DNA of 64,000 nucleotides from Pseudomonadota bacterium. Its GTDB lineage: Bacteria; Desulfobacterota; Desulfobacteria; Desulfobacterales; JAHIVH01. Positions 17,014 through 26,584 of the stretch are shown piece after piece. The first letter of the stretch is position 1. Every line of letters starts with the position of its first letter. The notes beneath the pieces were generated by a model. The model saw nothing but the letters and a program-made list of their open reading frames with translations, had not been told where the DNA came from and made no database searches. Where the stretch lies: positions 62,001-126,000 of the forward strand of contig JAHIVH010000061.1 of the NCBI GenBank assembly GCA_018816735.1, written 5' to 3'. Position numbers and translations under genes: made by a program.

Positions 17014-18315
17014 TTACCTTTTCTCCGGTATCAGTCGCCTGACTTCGATACTCGCGCCGGGCCCGGATAAAACCCGTATTCCCTGTGGCAAACGGAGTCC
17101 TTTATCTTCCAGCCCCACAGATACCTTTTTTTCTATCTGTCTTTTGTCCGATTCCTCTGTAATGTCCTGTTCTTCAATTCCGGTAATGGCAGAAGGTGTT
17201 TGTTTATCGAATGGCCGTAAGGCAATCAATTGTTTTTCATTGGGCGCCTCAGCAGAAGGTTTGCCTTTACCATCAGGGTTGGAATTTGATGGCGAAATAA
17301 CAGGAATATGGATGGGTTTGGATTCAGCCTTTATTTCATGAACAGACTCTGTGCTGGTATTAATCTGATTCGTTTTCAGGTGTTGAAACGAATTTTTTAA
17401 AAGATCACTTTGCATCAGGCTTACTATCCCGACACCGGTAAAAATAACGGCAAGGCAAAGTGCGGGCTTAAAGAATCGGGAAAAAAGGCGTTTGGAGCCC
17501 TCCTTATCCATACAGGTAAGAACAAGTACCCAGTTGGCTTTGGATTTGTTCTGGATGATCATGGCAAGGAGGCTTCGATGGCACAGATTGATAATTTTTC
17601 TGGGGAATCCGCCTGTGGCAAGAAATATGGCGAAAAAGCCTGACATGGTAAAAAAAGATATGGTTTTTGTAGATTGGCTTGCCTGCTTTAACCGATATTC
17701 TACAAGTCCTTTTGTTTCCTTGAAATTTAGAGACCCCAGTTCATGATAAAAATTGATCCGGTCTCTGAAATTATCCAGTTTTTGGATGGTGTCTTCAAAT
17801 TCCCGCTGAGCAAAAATGACGATTTGTAACAATTTAAAGGAATTGGTTTCATAATTTAAAAATTCTCTAAGAATTTCGAGACAGAACAATGGCAGTTTTT
17901 GCCCTTCATCAATAATGAGGATGATGGTACGATTTTCGTCAACACCTTTTGTAAACAGCCTGTTCTTGATATTTTCTTTCAGCTTGAGATTATCATTGGA
18001 ATCAGTATTGGATTTTCCGCTTAAGATTTCAGATACTGATCTTAAAAATTCTGTCGATGTTTTAAAGTGGGGGTCTAACAAAAGGTGGGTATCAACATTC
18101 TCATCTTCTGCAAACCGGCGGATCAACAGACGGCTAAGTGTTGTCTTACCGGCCCCCACATCACCGATGACAATATTGAGTCCTCTTCTGAGCCGAAGTG
18201 AAATCTCAAGTTTCTGAAGGCACTCAACATGTTGTACCGACTGAAAAAAAAAGTCAGGATCGGGTGAATTGGAAAACGGCTCGCTATTAAGATTTAGGAT
18301 CCTGTAGTAATCCAT
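17014..18315 (-). CDS. mshM: AAA ATPase MshM (ExeA/GspA family) with periplasmic extension
   Basis: 433 residues. The N-terminal ATPase starts MDYYRILNLNSEPFSNSPDP, the ExeA/MshM family start, with Walker A GDVGAGKTT (51-59) and Walker B IILIIDEGQ (131-139). A single membrane segment at about 283-302 is followed by about 130 residues of low-complexity, probably periplasmic sequence; no peptidoglycan-binding motif is visible there. MshM proteins are often about 280 residues, so this one carries an extra anchored tail, possibly standing in for MshN, whose gene is absent. It starts two bases after the secretin gene ends and probably helps secretin assembly through the cell wall. Confidence 0.82.
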   Translation of the reverse strand: MDYYRILNLNSEPFSNSPDPDFFFQSVQHVECLQKLEISLRLRRGLNIVIGDVGAGKTTLSRLLIRRFAEDENVDTHLLLDPHFKTSTEFLRSVSEILSGKSNTDSNDNLKLKENIKNRLFTKGVDENRTIILIIDEGQKLPLFCLEILREFLNYETNSFKLLQIVIFAQREFEDTIQKLDNFRDRINFYHELGSLNFKETKGLVEYRLKQASQSTKTISFFTMSGFFAIFLATGGFPRKIINLCHRSLLAMIIQNKSKANWVLVLTCMDKEGSKRLFSRFFKPALCLAVIFTGVGIVSLMQSDLLKNSFQHLKTNQINTSTESVHEIKAESKPIHIPVISPSNSNPDGKGKPSAEAPNEKQLIALRPFDKQTPSAITGIEEQDITEESDKRQIEKKVSVGLEDKGLRLPQGIRVLSGPGASIEVRRLIPEKR

Positions 18316-18317
18316 GT

Positions 18318-20048
18318 TTATGGCTTAAATCTAACTCGTTTTGGCGGTTTGGGAAGATACATGCTTTCGGACTGAAAATCGTCCCCTACTCTGGCTTCAT
18401 CGATCTCTTCCAGTATGTATGGTGTAATAAATACTAGTATTTCTTCCATTTCAGATTGTTTTGAAGATCCTCTAAAAAGATATCCCAAAAAGGGTATGTC
18501 TTGTAAGAGAGGAACACCGTTTTGTGTATCTGTTTTGGTTTCCTTGCTTAATCCACCGATGACAGTGGTATGTCCGTCAAACAGCACGACACTGGTTTCG
18601 GCTTGTTTGGTATTAATCGCAGGATTACCATCCACCTGATTGGCCCAGTCAATATCATCTTTGGTTGTCAGAATATTGAGTCGTAATTCTTTGCCGGCGA
18701 TGACGTGCGGGGTAACCTCCATTCGAATAACGGCTCGCTTGTATGCGATTTCAGTTTTTCCGTCTGTATCCTTGGTTTGGTAAGGAACCTCTTTACCGCT
18801 TTCTATGATGGCTTTTAAATTATCAAGGGTTGTGATTGTCGGGCTTGACAGGATATTGAGTTTCCCTTCCTGCTGCAGAGCTGACAATTGGACATTTAAT
18901 AGATTTTTCCCAAGTTTCTGAGCCGTATAACCTAAGGTCATACCTCCTGCTGCCGTATTGATAGGGAAATTAACAACATTTCCTGTTGTAGGTGAAATTT
19001 GTGTATCGAGCGTTTCCCCAGTGATTCCTGTACTGCTGGCCCCTGCGGTAATATAATTGTTGTTTCCATCAGACGTGTTATGAATACCACCACCCCATTG
19101 GACACCAAGATCACGTGCCACATCGCTTGAGGTCTCTACAATCTGCGCTTTGATTAAAATCTGGGGGATGGGCCGATCCAGTTTGCTGATAATGGGAAGC
19201 AGAAGCTCCAAATCATTTTTAGTCGCCTGGATCATCAGAGAGTTGGTATGCTTGTCCACAAGAATGGATCCTCTGACACCCGCATCAGATCCTTTTTTCT
19301 CTCCGTCAGTAGCGTTAACGACACCTTCTGAAGTAGATACTTTCAAAAATTCCCAGAGATTATCCCTGAGCACTTCAGGATCAGCATAATCAACGTGTAG
19401 AACTTTGGTCACGAGAGGTTCAAATCTGTCTACTTTTGATTTGATTTCAATCTGTGAAAGTTCAAATTCTTTTGTTGCCGATTTTTTGCTTTGTTCGGCC
19501 TTTAACAGTTCCACATCATGGCGCATATCTTCTAATGTCATAATTCGCAGAATGCTTCCCACCCAGGCATAGGCAAGCCCGTTTGAACTGAGAACACTTA
19601 AAAATGACTCATCCCACGGTGCATTGACCACATTAATATTGACATTTCCTTTTACTGTATCGTTGATTACAATATTCTGATCTGCAATTTTAGCCATTGC
19701 TCTCAGAAGGACACCTATATCCACATTCCGCATTTTCATAGTCATCTTTTTTGACGGGAGGGCGCGATATACCTCTTGTTGAGTTTTTTCATCTGCTGGA
19801 GATTTCTGGGAAGTTTCAGTTCCGGTGGTGGATGTTTCGCCCGATTCTTTCTGTTTGTCAACATCCATTGAACGCTGACGGGGTACAGGGGAATGACCGG
19901 TTGATTTTTCAGCCATTACCCGCCATTTTTCAAATGAGGTATCTCTCACCTGGATTTCTTTCTGGGCGCATCCTGATGCAAGGATTAACAAGATACTCAA
20001 TAGGAGAGCCATGAAGGAACGATGATTCATAATTTTTTCTCGATGCAT
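18318..20048 (-). CDS. mshL: Outer-membrane secretin MshL (PilQ/GspD family)
   Basis: 576 residues. The signal peptide ends in a lipobox-like LASGC, with Cys27 as lipidation site; an alternative ATG six codons in gives a cleaner signal (20030). The middle contains STN/N-domain sequence (about 100-180, DTVKGNVNINVVNAPWDESF). The secretin core begins PIPQILIKAQIVETSSDVAR and ends VFITPYILEE. It forms the multimeric outer-membrane gate for the pilus. It sits between mshK and mshM as in known MSHA loci, and no separate pilotin gene is visible. Confidence 0.9.
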   Translation of the reverse strand: MHREKIMNHRSFMALLLSILLILASGCAQKEIQVRDTSFEKWRVMAEKSTGHSPVPRQRSMDVDKQKESGETSTTGTETSQKSPADEKTQQEVYRALPSKKMTMKMRNVDIGVLLRAMAKIADQNIVINDTVKGNVNINVVNAPWDESFLSVLSSNGLAYAWVGSILRIMTLEDMRHDVELLKAEQSKKSATKEFELSQIEIKSKVDRFEPLVTKVLHVDYADPEVLRDNLWEFLKVSTSEGVVNATDGEKKGSDAGVRGSILVDKHTNSLMIQATKNDLELLLPIISKLDRPIPQILIKAQIVETSSDVARDLGVQWGGGIHNTSDGNNNYITAGASSTGITGETLDTQISPTTGNVVNFPINTAAGGMTLGYTAQKLGKNLLNVQLSALQQEGKLNILSSPTITTLDNLKAIIESGKEVPYQTKDTDGKTEIAYKRAVIRMEVTPHVIAGKELRLNILTTKDDIDWANQVDGNPAINTKQAETSVVLFDGHTTVIGGLSKETKTDTQNGVPLLQDIPFLGYLFRGSSKQSEMEEILVFITPYILEEIDEARVGDDFQSESMYLPKPPKRVRFKP

Positions 20049-20059
20049 ATAGATTTCAC

Positions 20060-20548
20060 CTACATTGTTTCTTCCAGAGGAAGAGATATCGTTTTACGGT
20101 TACCAACTTTAATCACGACTTTTTCCGGTGTAATATTATCTATCACATAGCCAGGTTGTGCGAGTTCTTCGCCAGCCTGGTATTCTATGCCATTTATAAC
20201 TGCCAGTAATTTACTACCAATCTGAACAAAACCTGAATAGGTCATTTTTATTTCTTCCTTTGGCGTCGCTTTTTTTTCGGATTGGTCAGGTACAACGATA
20301 TCTGAAAAAGGATCATGTTCCCATTGGCTGGTTGCCATTTCAATCACATAGGCATCTTTGTCTGAAAGGTCATCCTGGTTGACTTTATCGGACATATTAT
20401 TCACGAGTTTCTGAAGTTCATTTATGTCCATTGGCGTATCGTTTTGGGTGCTTGTTTGTCGGGTGCTTGTATCAAAAAACATAATATAAACGCCTATGAT
20501 TGCGACAATCACAGTGATAATTAAAATAACCTGTTCCCGCTTGCTCAT
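20060..20548 (-). CDS. mshK: MshK/PilP-like pilus assembly protein
   Basis: 162 residues. One membrane segment at about 6-25, then a linker rich in polar residues, then a small beta domain from about residue 100 (YSGFVQIGSKLLAVINGIEY) of the PilP/GspC homology kind. Such proteins bridge the inner-membrane PilM-N-O-like parts and the secretin. Twelve bases separate it from the secretin gene. Identity is mainly from position, as MshK proteins are poorly conserved. Confidence 0.65.
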   Translation of the reverse strand: MSKREQVILIITVIVAIIGVYIMFFDTSTRQTSTQNDTPMDINELQKLVNNMSDKVNQDDLSDKDAYVIEMATSQWEHDPFSDIVVPDQSEKKATPKEEIKMTYSGFVQIGSKLLAVINGIEYQAGEELAQPGYVIDNITPEKVVIKVGNRKTISLPLEETM

Positions 20549-20603
20549 ATTCTACGTGGTCCTTAAATTATGCTGTATAACGATTCGCCATTTTTTTATA
20601 AGT

Positions 20604-21152
20604 TTATTCCACCGCCAACCATATTTTGAGATTAAACCGCCGGTTTTTCTCAATCGGATGTATTTTGATTTCTTCAATATCCTGTAAATAGGGAATTTCA
20701 TTCAAGCTGATGATGAAATTTCTGAAATCCATTAACAAACCCTCAATTTCCACATCAACCATGATCAATCCGTTGCTATTCACCATAGAATTAATATCCG
20801 GATTGCTTTTGCTGTAGATCATTTTATTTTTTTCAGCCAGGTTCTTTACAATAACGGAAATTTGGGAGATATCTTCTTTACTGAGTTTTTCCTGATTGAT
20901 AAATGTCAGATCATCAACAGCCCGTTTTTGAATTTCTTTTAGTAAATTCTTGTATAACGGGTACTGCAATTCCTGTCTGGCCAATTGATCTTTAAGCGTC
21001 AGAATTTCCACATCAGTCTTTTTCAGCATGTGTTTATAAGGAAGAATAATCACAAGTACAAAAGCAATAATGATTCCCGCAAGTATAAGTGAATATAATG
21101 CGCTGTTTCTGTAGGGACCGAGTTTTTCTGTTAAGTTAAAATTATCAGCCAT
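20604..21152 (-). CDS. mshJ: MshJ/PilO/GspM-like pilus assembly protein
   Basis: 182 residues. A short cytoplasmic N-terminus, one membrane segment at about 18-40, a coiled coil and a ferredoxin-like periplasmic domain, the PilO/GspM plan. Its start codon overlaps the stop of the preceding MshI-like gene by one base (TGATG), so the two are translationally coupled. It would pair with the PilN-like part of MshI and MshK to align the platform with the secretin. Confidence 0.7.
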   Translation of the reverse strand: MADNFNLTEKLGPYRNSALYSLILAGIIIAFVLVIILPYKHMLKKTDVEILTLKDQLARQELQYPLYKNLLKEIQKRAVDDLTFINQEKLSKEDISQISVIVKNLAEKNKMIYSKSNPDINSMVNSNGLIMVDVEIEGLLMDFRNFIISLNEIPYLQDIEEIKIHPIEKNRRFNLKIWLAVE

Positions 21153-23272
21153 CAGCTCATTTCCACAATTGCTGTAAAATTAAGCACTTCTTCTTCTTCG
21201 ATCATAATCAGCGCCTTTTTTTGAATGGTAACTTTGCCAAACATTGGTGAGCGGTTAAGGTCCACCAGATAACCGGCCAGGGTTGACTCTAAAGACATGC
21301 TTTCATCCTTGACATAACCGGTAATAGTCAGGGTTTTAATTTTTTCCTGCTTTATTGTATCCTTCCGGCTTTTATTTTTGCTTTCTTGCTGCTTGGAAGT
21401 AGTTGATGTTTCAGATTCTGAAGGAGAAAACAGTTCTGCTTCAAACCCGGTCAGTTTGATACTATCCGGTGTTTTAGTAGAAATTTCGCTTATTACAGCT
21501 GTACCAATGCAGTTCAGTGCATACCTTTTCATGATGGCTTTCTTCTTTTGAACCTGGATATACATATCCTGAAGAAGTTTTTGGTCCACATTCGGAACAA
21601 AGCGATCAAGAGATGTTCTAATCTCGTTGATTTCCGATTCTTTTGAATTCATTTTCTGAGTCATCCCAAGCAGAGTCATGATACATACGATTAGGAGTAT
21701 CGCAAAAGTGGAGATGACCCCGTAATTAACTTTTTTGACTTGCCTGTCTACCTCTTTCTGGCGATAGGTATAAAGCAGGTTGGGAGTGTGTGACATATCA
21801 GACAGGGCAAGGCCATATGCATGGGTAAAGTTTTCCCTTTCCGATAATGATCGGGGCGGGGGTACGGTCTGCCCCAGCTGATTTGAAGATGAAAAAGGAT
21901 CAATAATTCCTGATTCAAGCCCTAGTTGATTTCCGATATGCTCGGTTAATCGTTTGTATGTGGATGTGGGCCCAGAAAAGATAAGAATTTCCGGACCGCT
22001 TGTTCGATACGTTCTTGAATAGTATTCGAAAGTTCGTTCTACCTGTCTTAAAAGCCTTTCGGCAACCGGACTGATGAGATGAAAAATAGTCTCGGATACA
22101 CGCTGCTCTTCATCGGTGAGAGTCACAAATTTGCTTTGATTGATGATTTCAAAAAAGATTTTCCGAGCCGTATCATAATCACTTTTTAAAAGCTCTTCCA
22201 GGCCTGGTGAGGCTGAGGTTACATATTCAGTCGAATTTGAATCTGTAACCGTTTTTGGTGTATCGAATGTTTCAATTTCCACAACCGGAATGCTTTCAGT
22301 GGCTTCCGGTTCGTCTTCCATGCCCTCAAAGGCGATCGCACCTTCTGATTCTTCCCTGATGGCGCCGATCATACTGTCAATACCGGTTTTTACATTTCGG
22401 GACATGATGAGGTTGCAATCTGAAAATATATCAATTCGGGAGTGCTCAAGACCGATGTTTATGGTGCATATTTTTTTATTTCCTGCTTCGATGGCCTTTG
22501 TTCTGAAAAAATTCTGTATGGCAAATGGCATAACCGAAATGCCGAATACGGGAAATTTGATATCGCTGAAAAGTGTTTTAATGCCATTTACGGCCTGTTT
22601 GCTAACCACATAGGCGGAAACAACCAGTTTTTTGACATTGTCTTCTGTCGTTTCACCGATAATTTCATAGTCGAAAATCATTTCCGATTCGTCAAAAGGC
22701 ACTTCTTTTCTGAATGTCCAGTAAATAGCATTTGATATTTTTTTCTCAGAAACCCTTGGAATGGTTAAATAGCGGTTATCGAGCGTTTCATCGGGAATAG
22801 AGACCCACAACTCAACATTTCCGTATGATCCGCAAAATGATTTTAATGCTGACTTCAGGAATTCAGGGAATTGCTTACTATCCCGGTTTATACCAGGACT
22901 GAACGGTATTTTCTTGTACTTGACCAGTTCTCTGTTCTGACCTGAAATGCGGTTGATCATCACCATGGTCACGTCAAAATGACGAATACTGACACCGACA
23001 ACCATGGTTTTCACACTTGTCAGACTTTTCAGAGGATTTTTAGGCTCAATAATGCCCTGAGACGTCTCATGAGGCTTGGGTAACTGCACCTGTGGTTTGG
23101 CAACCTCAATTGAGGGCTTTTTTTCTGATTTAAAGGGTTCGCCAACAATTTCTATTTCCGGGGCCATGTCAGAAGGAGCAAACTCTATGGTTTCTTCTTC
23201 TGTTTCGTTTGTTTTATTCCGAATAGCGTCTAATAATTTTTCAGTAGAAGATATATCGTCCCGTTTGGCCAA
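21152..23272 (-). CDS. mshI: MshI-like PilM-PilN fusion (GspL-like)
   Basis: 706 residues, starting with TTG (ribosome site GAGGGAG eight bases upstream). Residues about 90-510 form a PilM/GspL actin-like domain interrupted by an acidic, Thr/Ser-rich insertion near 320-360. A membrane segment at about 515-536 (VISTFAILLIVCIMTLLG) is followed by a PilN-like periplasmic domain that contains a Ser/Thr/Lys-rich insert. In many MSHA loci the PilM-like and PilN-like parts are two genes; here they are one GspL-like chain. It is the first gene of the locus, about 265 bases downstream of a strong promoter. Confidence 0.75.
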   Translation of the reverse strand: MAKRDDISSTEKLLDAIRNKTNETEEETIEFAPSDMAPEIEIVGEPFKSEKKPSIEVAKPQVQLPKPHETSQGIIEPKNPLKSLTSVKTMVVGVSIRHFDVTMVMINRISGQNRELVKYKKIPFSPGINRDSKQFPEFLKSALKSFCGSYGNVELWVSIPDETLDNRYLTIPRVSEKKISNAIYWTFRKEVPFDESEMIFDYEIIGETTEDNVKKLVVSAYVVSKQAVNGIKTLFSDIKFPVFGISVMPFAIQNFFRTKAIEAGNKKICTINIGLEHSRIDIFSDCNLIMSRNVKTGIDSMIGAIREESEGAIAFEGMEDEPEATESIPVVEIETFDTPKTVTDSNSTEYVTSASPGLEELLKSDYDTARKIFFEIINQSKFVTLTDEEQRVSETIFHLISPVAERLLRQVERTFEYYSRTYRTSGPEILIFSGPTSTYKRLTEHIGNQLGLESGIIDPFSSSNQLGQTVPPPRSLSERENFTHAYGLALSDMSHTPNLLYTYRQKEVDRQVKKVNYGVISTFAILLIVCIMTLLGMTQKMNSKESEINEIRTSLDRFVPNVDQKLLQDMYIQVQKKKAIMKRYALNCIGTAVISEISTKTPDSIKLTGFEAELFSPSESETSTTSKQQESKNKSRKDTIKQEKIKTLTITGYVKDESMSLESTLAGYLVDLNRSPMFGKVTIQKKALIMIEEEEVLNFTAIVEMS

Positions 23273-23778
23273 ATTTGATCTCCCTCGTTTTGAATATAAA
23301 CGATGAAAGTAGTTCTCAATGCTGATCCAGTTTCAAATGTCACCGCTTTCTTTTTCAGCCTGTTATTCAACTACCTCGAATAAGAAGGTTTCTTTTGAAA
23401 TTGGCAGAAGGTTTTTTTAAAGAGCAATCAGCTTTCATACAACAAAGCAGTTATTATCCAAAATGGTGGTACTTCTTTGAAAACACTGTTAATGTATAAA
23501 ATAATTTTTTTTTGATCGAGCGCCTTTTTTTGAGTCGTACAAATTTATAAACTATGACAGTGTCGGTGTCAAGCCTTAAAAGCAAGTAAATTACCGTATT
23601 TAAAAAATATAAGCGGTGTGTTTTTTAAAAAGGCCTGATTGGTGTGGGTCTGGCGGAACATACCAGAAAATTATAAATCCAATACCATATGAATCACCAA
23701 AGATTTCAGATGGCTATTTCCTGATACAAAGGGATGAGAAATCAACTTTTATGAATAAAATCTTATTTCAAGGTATCT
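23273..23778. other. Intergenic region upstream of mshI
   Basis: 506 bases without a gene, AT-rich. It holds a near-consensus minus-strand sigma-70 promoter (23544-23572) and hence a leader of about 265 bases for mshI. I searched the leader by eye for a c-di-GMP (GEMM) riboswitch core and did not find one. There is no strong hairpin with T-run for the bat operon that ends at 23779. Confidence 0.5.
23544..23572 (-). promoter_or_regulatory. Sigma-70-type promoter of the msh locus
   Basis: On the minus strand TTGACA (23567-23572), a 17-base spacer, and TATAAA (23544-23549). The -35 is perfect and the -10 differs in one base. It faces mshI and would start transcription near 23537. Confidence 0.65.
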
Positions 23779-24570
23779 TCAGATAATGACTTTAAGATCA
23801 TCTTTTCTTATGTATCCTCTTTTCCCTTCGCCAATCTCAACTTTCAACCATTCATTTTCAGGAGTGATAATCCGGACTATCGATCCCTCACCCAACGGGT
23901 CAGGGACAATAGGGGTGAATGCATCCCCGGCATCTTTTCGGATGTATGCCGGATGCACAACAACGCCTTCATATTGCGGGAAATAACTCTCAGCACAAAT
24001 ACTTAGTGCAATACATCCAAACAGGGAGAACATAATAATTGACAGGTACCTTGATAAGGTATGCTGCCGGAAAATAGCTGGCAGGTAAAAAAGGAAAGCA
24101 GCAACAGAAAGCCATATCATGATCCTTATCCGGTCCCTCGTGCTGATTTTATAGTGAAAGAAGAGTAATATTTCTTTGATTTCATTATGTTTTACATCTA
24201 TTGCACCTGATCTTTTTTCAAGGGCGGTTTTGAGGTTTTCAGATATCAGCGCATTTTGGGGAAGCAGTTTCAGTGCTATTTCATAATAATATATGGCCTG
24301 TCCGGTCTGCTTTAAATTAAAATAGCAATTACCAATATTGTAACAGAGAAACGCATTGGTTTTACCTTCATTTTTCATCTCATTGTATTGAATCATGTAG
24401 AGTTCAAGCGCTTTTTCAAAAGCATCCAAGCGTTCCTGATGGGTTTTGGCAGAAATACCCTTATGATACCAGAAGAGGGATTCATCAGGTCTTTCATTAC
24501 ACAACACATTGTTTGCCATGTAGAAAAAAATGCTCACACAAAGACCGAATTTTAAGAATTTTTTCAGCAT
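23779..24570 (-). CDS. batE: BatE-like TPR protein with C-terminal SH3 domain
   Basis: 263 residues: signal peptide (about 1-24), tetratricopeptide repeats at about 30-130 (CYNIGNCYFNLKQTGQAIYYY), two membrane segments near 148-190, and a bacterial SH3-like domain at about 198-262 (AYIRKDAGDAF, GEGSIVRIITPENEWLKV). This is the BatE architecture. It overlaps the end of batD by seven bases and is the last gene of the operon. BatE is thought to act at the cell envelope with the Bat VWA proteins; the exact role is unknown. Confidence 0.75.
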   Translation of the reverse strand: MLKKFLKFGLCVSIFFYMANNVLCNERPDESLFWYHKGISAKTHQERLDAFEKALELYMIQYNEMKNEGKTNAFLCYNIGNCYFNLKQTGQAIYYYEIALKLLPQNALISENLKTALEKRSGAIDVKHNEIKEILLFFHYKISTRDRIRIMIWLSVAAFLFYLPAIFRQHTLSRYLSIIMFSLFGCIALSICAESYFPQYEGVVVHPAYIRKDAGDAFTPIVPDPLGEGSIVRIITPENEWLKVEIGEGKRGYIRKDDLKVII

Positions 24571-26459
24571 TTTTTCAGCACCTCCTTGACGTTTTTAAGG
24601 ATGGTTCTTGCCTCTTTTGGGTTGAATTGTTCCTTTGAGTACCGTAAATGCTGAATGCGTTCAAATTTAGCCATAAGTGAATCCCCAAGGTCGGAAGAAA
24701 TTCTGTTTTGTTTTATAAAATTTTGAATCAGATTCGTATCAATATCATCTATTTTTACCAAAAAACGATTCTCAAGAAAGTGAAGGATATGTTGCCCCAG
24801 ATCTCTATAAAATATGGTCTCATCCGGATTTTTTCTCTCAAGGTGTGATATAGCATTCTTAAAAATTTGATACGCGGTCCGCTGCCTGATTTTCGCCAGG
24901 CGTTTTTCACTGACATTCATATTCCTTATTTTTTGAATGATCCATATCATGCCTATTAAAAATATAGGAATTAAGGAAAAAAAGATGCCTTTGTAACCGG
25001 GTGAATGATCCTGTTCAAGTATGGGCCCGTTCACATTGTCCCTTATCGGGATAAGCTCTGGTAAATCATTCTGAACCGGAGCAGCTGATTTTGAAGGCTC
25101 CTGGGATTTCAGATCACCTTGATCAGACAATTTTTGCGCATCAGCCCCCTGTTCTTCCGGTGGTTTGCCAAAATCCACAACTTCAACATTGCCTGAAGAA
25201 TCAAATACTTTTATTGGAACAGGATCAGAGTGTACGGTTATATATTCGTTTTTAACCAGATTAAAGAACGTAAAGGGAATTGGAGGAATTTGTTTGACGG
25301 TCTTGGATTTCACGCGCATTCTGACTATAAATGTTTTGCGTGATCCGTCTTCTGATACCACACCGGCAACCGGGTCGCTGCTGATAATAAAATAATCCGT
25401 TAATGCCGGCATTTTATCCACAGGCGGACATTTAACGAATTCCCATGAGCCGCGACCCGAGATTTCAATGGACAACGTGATGGGATCCCCGATCTTGATA
25501 TCCGTGTCACTGCTGGGAATGACCCTGATTTTAAAATCACCGATAGCACCATTAAATTCCTGGGGTACATTTTCCTTTGGGAGCGCCTGGACATGGATAT
25601 TCAAAACAGGGCTTTCTGCAAAGATGGTCTTTTTTTCCCGGACAAGCTCGGTCCCGAAAAATCCTCTTTGCCTCATGACCCTGCCGGTTTCCACCTGTGC
25701 CTTGACCGAATTATTAAAGGAAAATTCGCCCGCATTCATGAGACGGAATTTCAGCTTGAAAAAAAAGACATTATATTCCTTGCCGCCAAGCTTCTCTGTC
25801 CCCTGGTCATAATTTATCCCGAACTTTTGATTGTTTATTACCACGTAACCCTTAGGAGCCTCGGGATCCGGAATCAATAAAAAATGATTGTCAGCGAGAA
25901 TGGGGAGATCATACTGAAGGTCAGAAGGACTTCCCTGAAAATCCCTGTAATACAACCTGCAATTGATCTCGATGATTTGTGTTGGATAATATACGGGATT
26001 GGGATTTGCTATTTTCACGATCAATTTGAAATTATCGGATACAGGTTTTTCATGAACCATAAACGTCTGGCTTTCAATCGTGTATGGCTTTTCTCCTATT
26101 TTTATCGTGGCAGATGGAACGATGATTACGCCTGTTTTCTCGGCAGGCACCTCGAATACAAAGCTTTTTTCAAGTCCGGATGCCTGCTTGATGGTCCGGC
26201 CATTTATGGTGAACGAAAACGAACTGGATGAGCTTTGGCTTTCATTATAGGAAAGCGGTGCCCCGCTCATCTTCACATCAGAGACATCTATTTCCTTTTC
26301 TTCATCCAGATGGACGGTAACTCTGAAAAATAAGGATTCACCCACAATGCATGAATCGGTCAGTTTCTCAACATCGATGGATTCCGCCCACACAGATACA
26401 GTCCATGCGATTGACAGGATAATGGCAAGTATATATTTTATTCGCTTGATAGCATTCAT
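24564..26459 (-). CDS. batD: BatD family protein
   Basis: 631 residues. Signal peptide (about 1-25), a large periplasmic region with repeated beta domains of the BatD type (ESLFFRVTVHLDEE, PVYYPTQIIEINCRLYYRDF, DPITLSIEISGRGSWE), one membrane segment at about 495-515 and a cytoplasmic helical tail. It is the fitting partner of BatA and BatB. A 125-base gap separates it from the upstream TPR gene, and it overlaps batE. Confidence 0.85.
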   Translation of the reverse strand: MNAIKRIKYILAIILSIAWTVSVWAESIDVEKLTDSCIVGESLFFRVTVHLDEEKEIDVSDVKMSGAPLSYNESQSSSSSFSFTINGRTIKQASGLEKSFVFEVPAEKTGVIIVPSATIKIGEKPYTIESQTFMVHEKPVSDNFKLIVKIANPNPVYYPTQIIEINCRLYYRDFQGSPSDLQYDLPILADNHFLLIPDPEAPKGYVVINNQKFGINYDQGTEKLGGKEYNVFFFKLKFRLMNAGEFSFNNSVKAQVETGRVMRQRGFFGTELVREKKTIFAESPVLNIHVQALPKENVPQEFNGAIGDFKIRVIPSSDTDIKIGDPITLSIEISGRGSWEFVKCPPVDKMPALTDYFIISSDPVAGVVSEDGSRKTFIVRMRVKSKTVKQIPPIPFTFFNLVKNEYITVHSDPVPIKVFDSSGNVEVVDFGKPPEEQGADAQKLSDQGDLKSQEPSKSAAPVQNDLPELIPIRDNVNGPILEQDHSPGYKGIFFSLIPIFLIGMIWIIQKIRNMNVSEKRLAKIRQRTAYQIFKNAISHLERKNPDETIFYRDLGQHILHFLENRFLVKIDDIDTNLIQNFIKQNRISSDLGDSLMAKFERIQHLRYSKEQFNPKEARTILKNVKEVLKKC

Positions 26460-26584
26460 TCGGTCAGCTTGTTCCTGTTACCTGATGCATATAATACGTT
26501 TTCAGAGTAATCCTGAGCGGATTCTGTATCGCGCTTCATCACATATATCAATATGCAATCCCTGACAAAGTCATGATAAGAGAT

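Noticed and set aside
7285..23272. Type II secretion system instead of an MSHA pilus
   Set aside because: The order I-J-K-L-M-E-G-A-C-D-O, the ExeA-like ATPase between secretin and GspE-type ATPase, and the MshEN domain point to MSHA. No GspC or GspG/K set is recognisable.
23273..23543. c-di-GMP riboswitch in the long msh leader
   Set aside because: I looked for the conserved GEMM core words and paired stems and did not find them.
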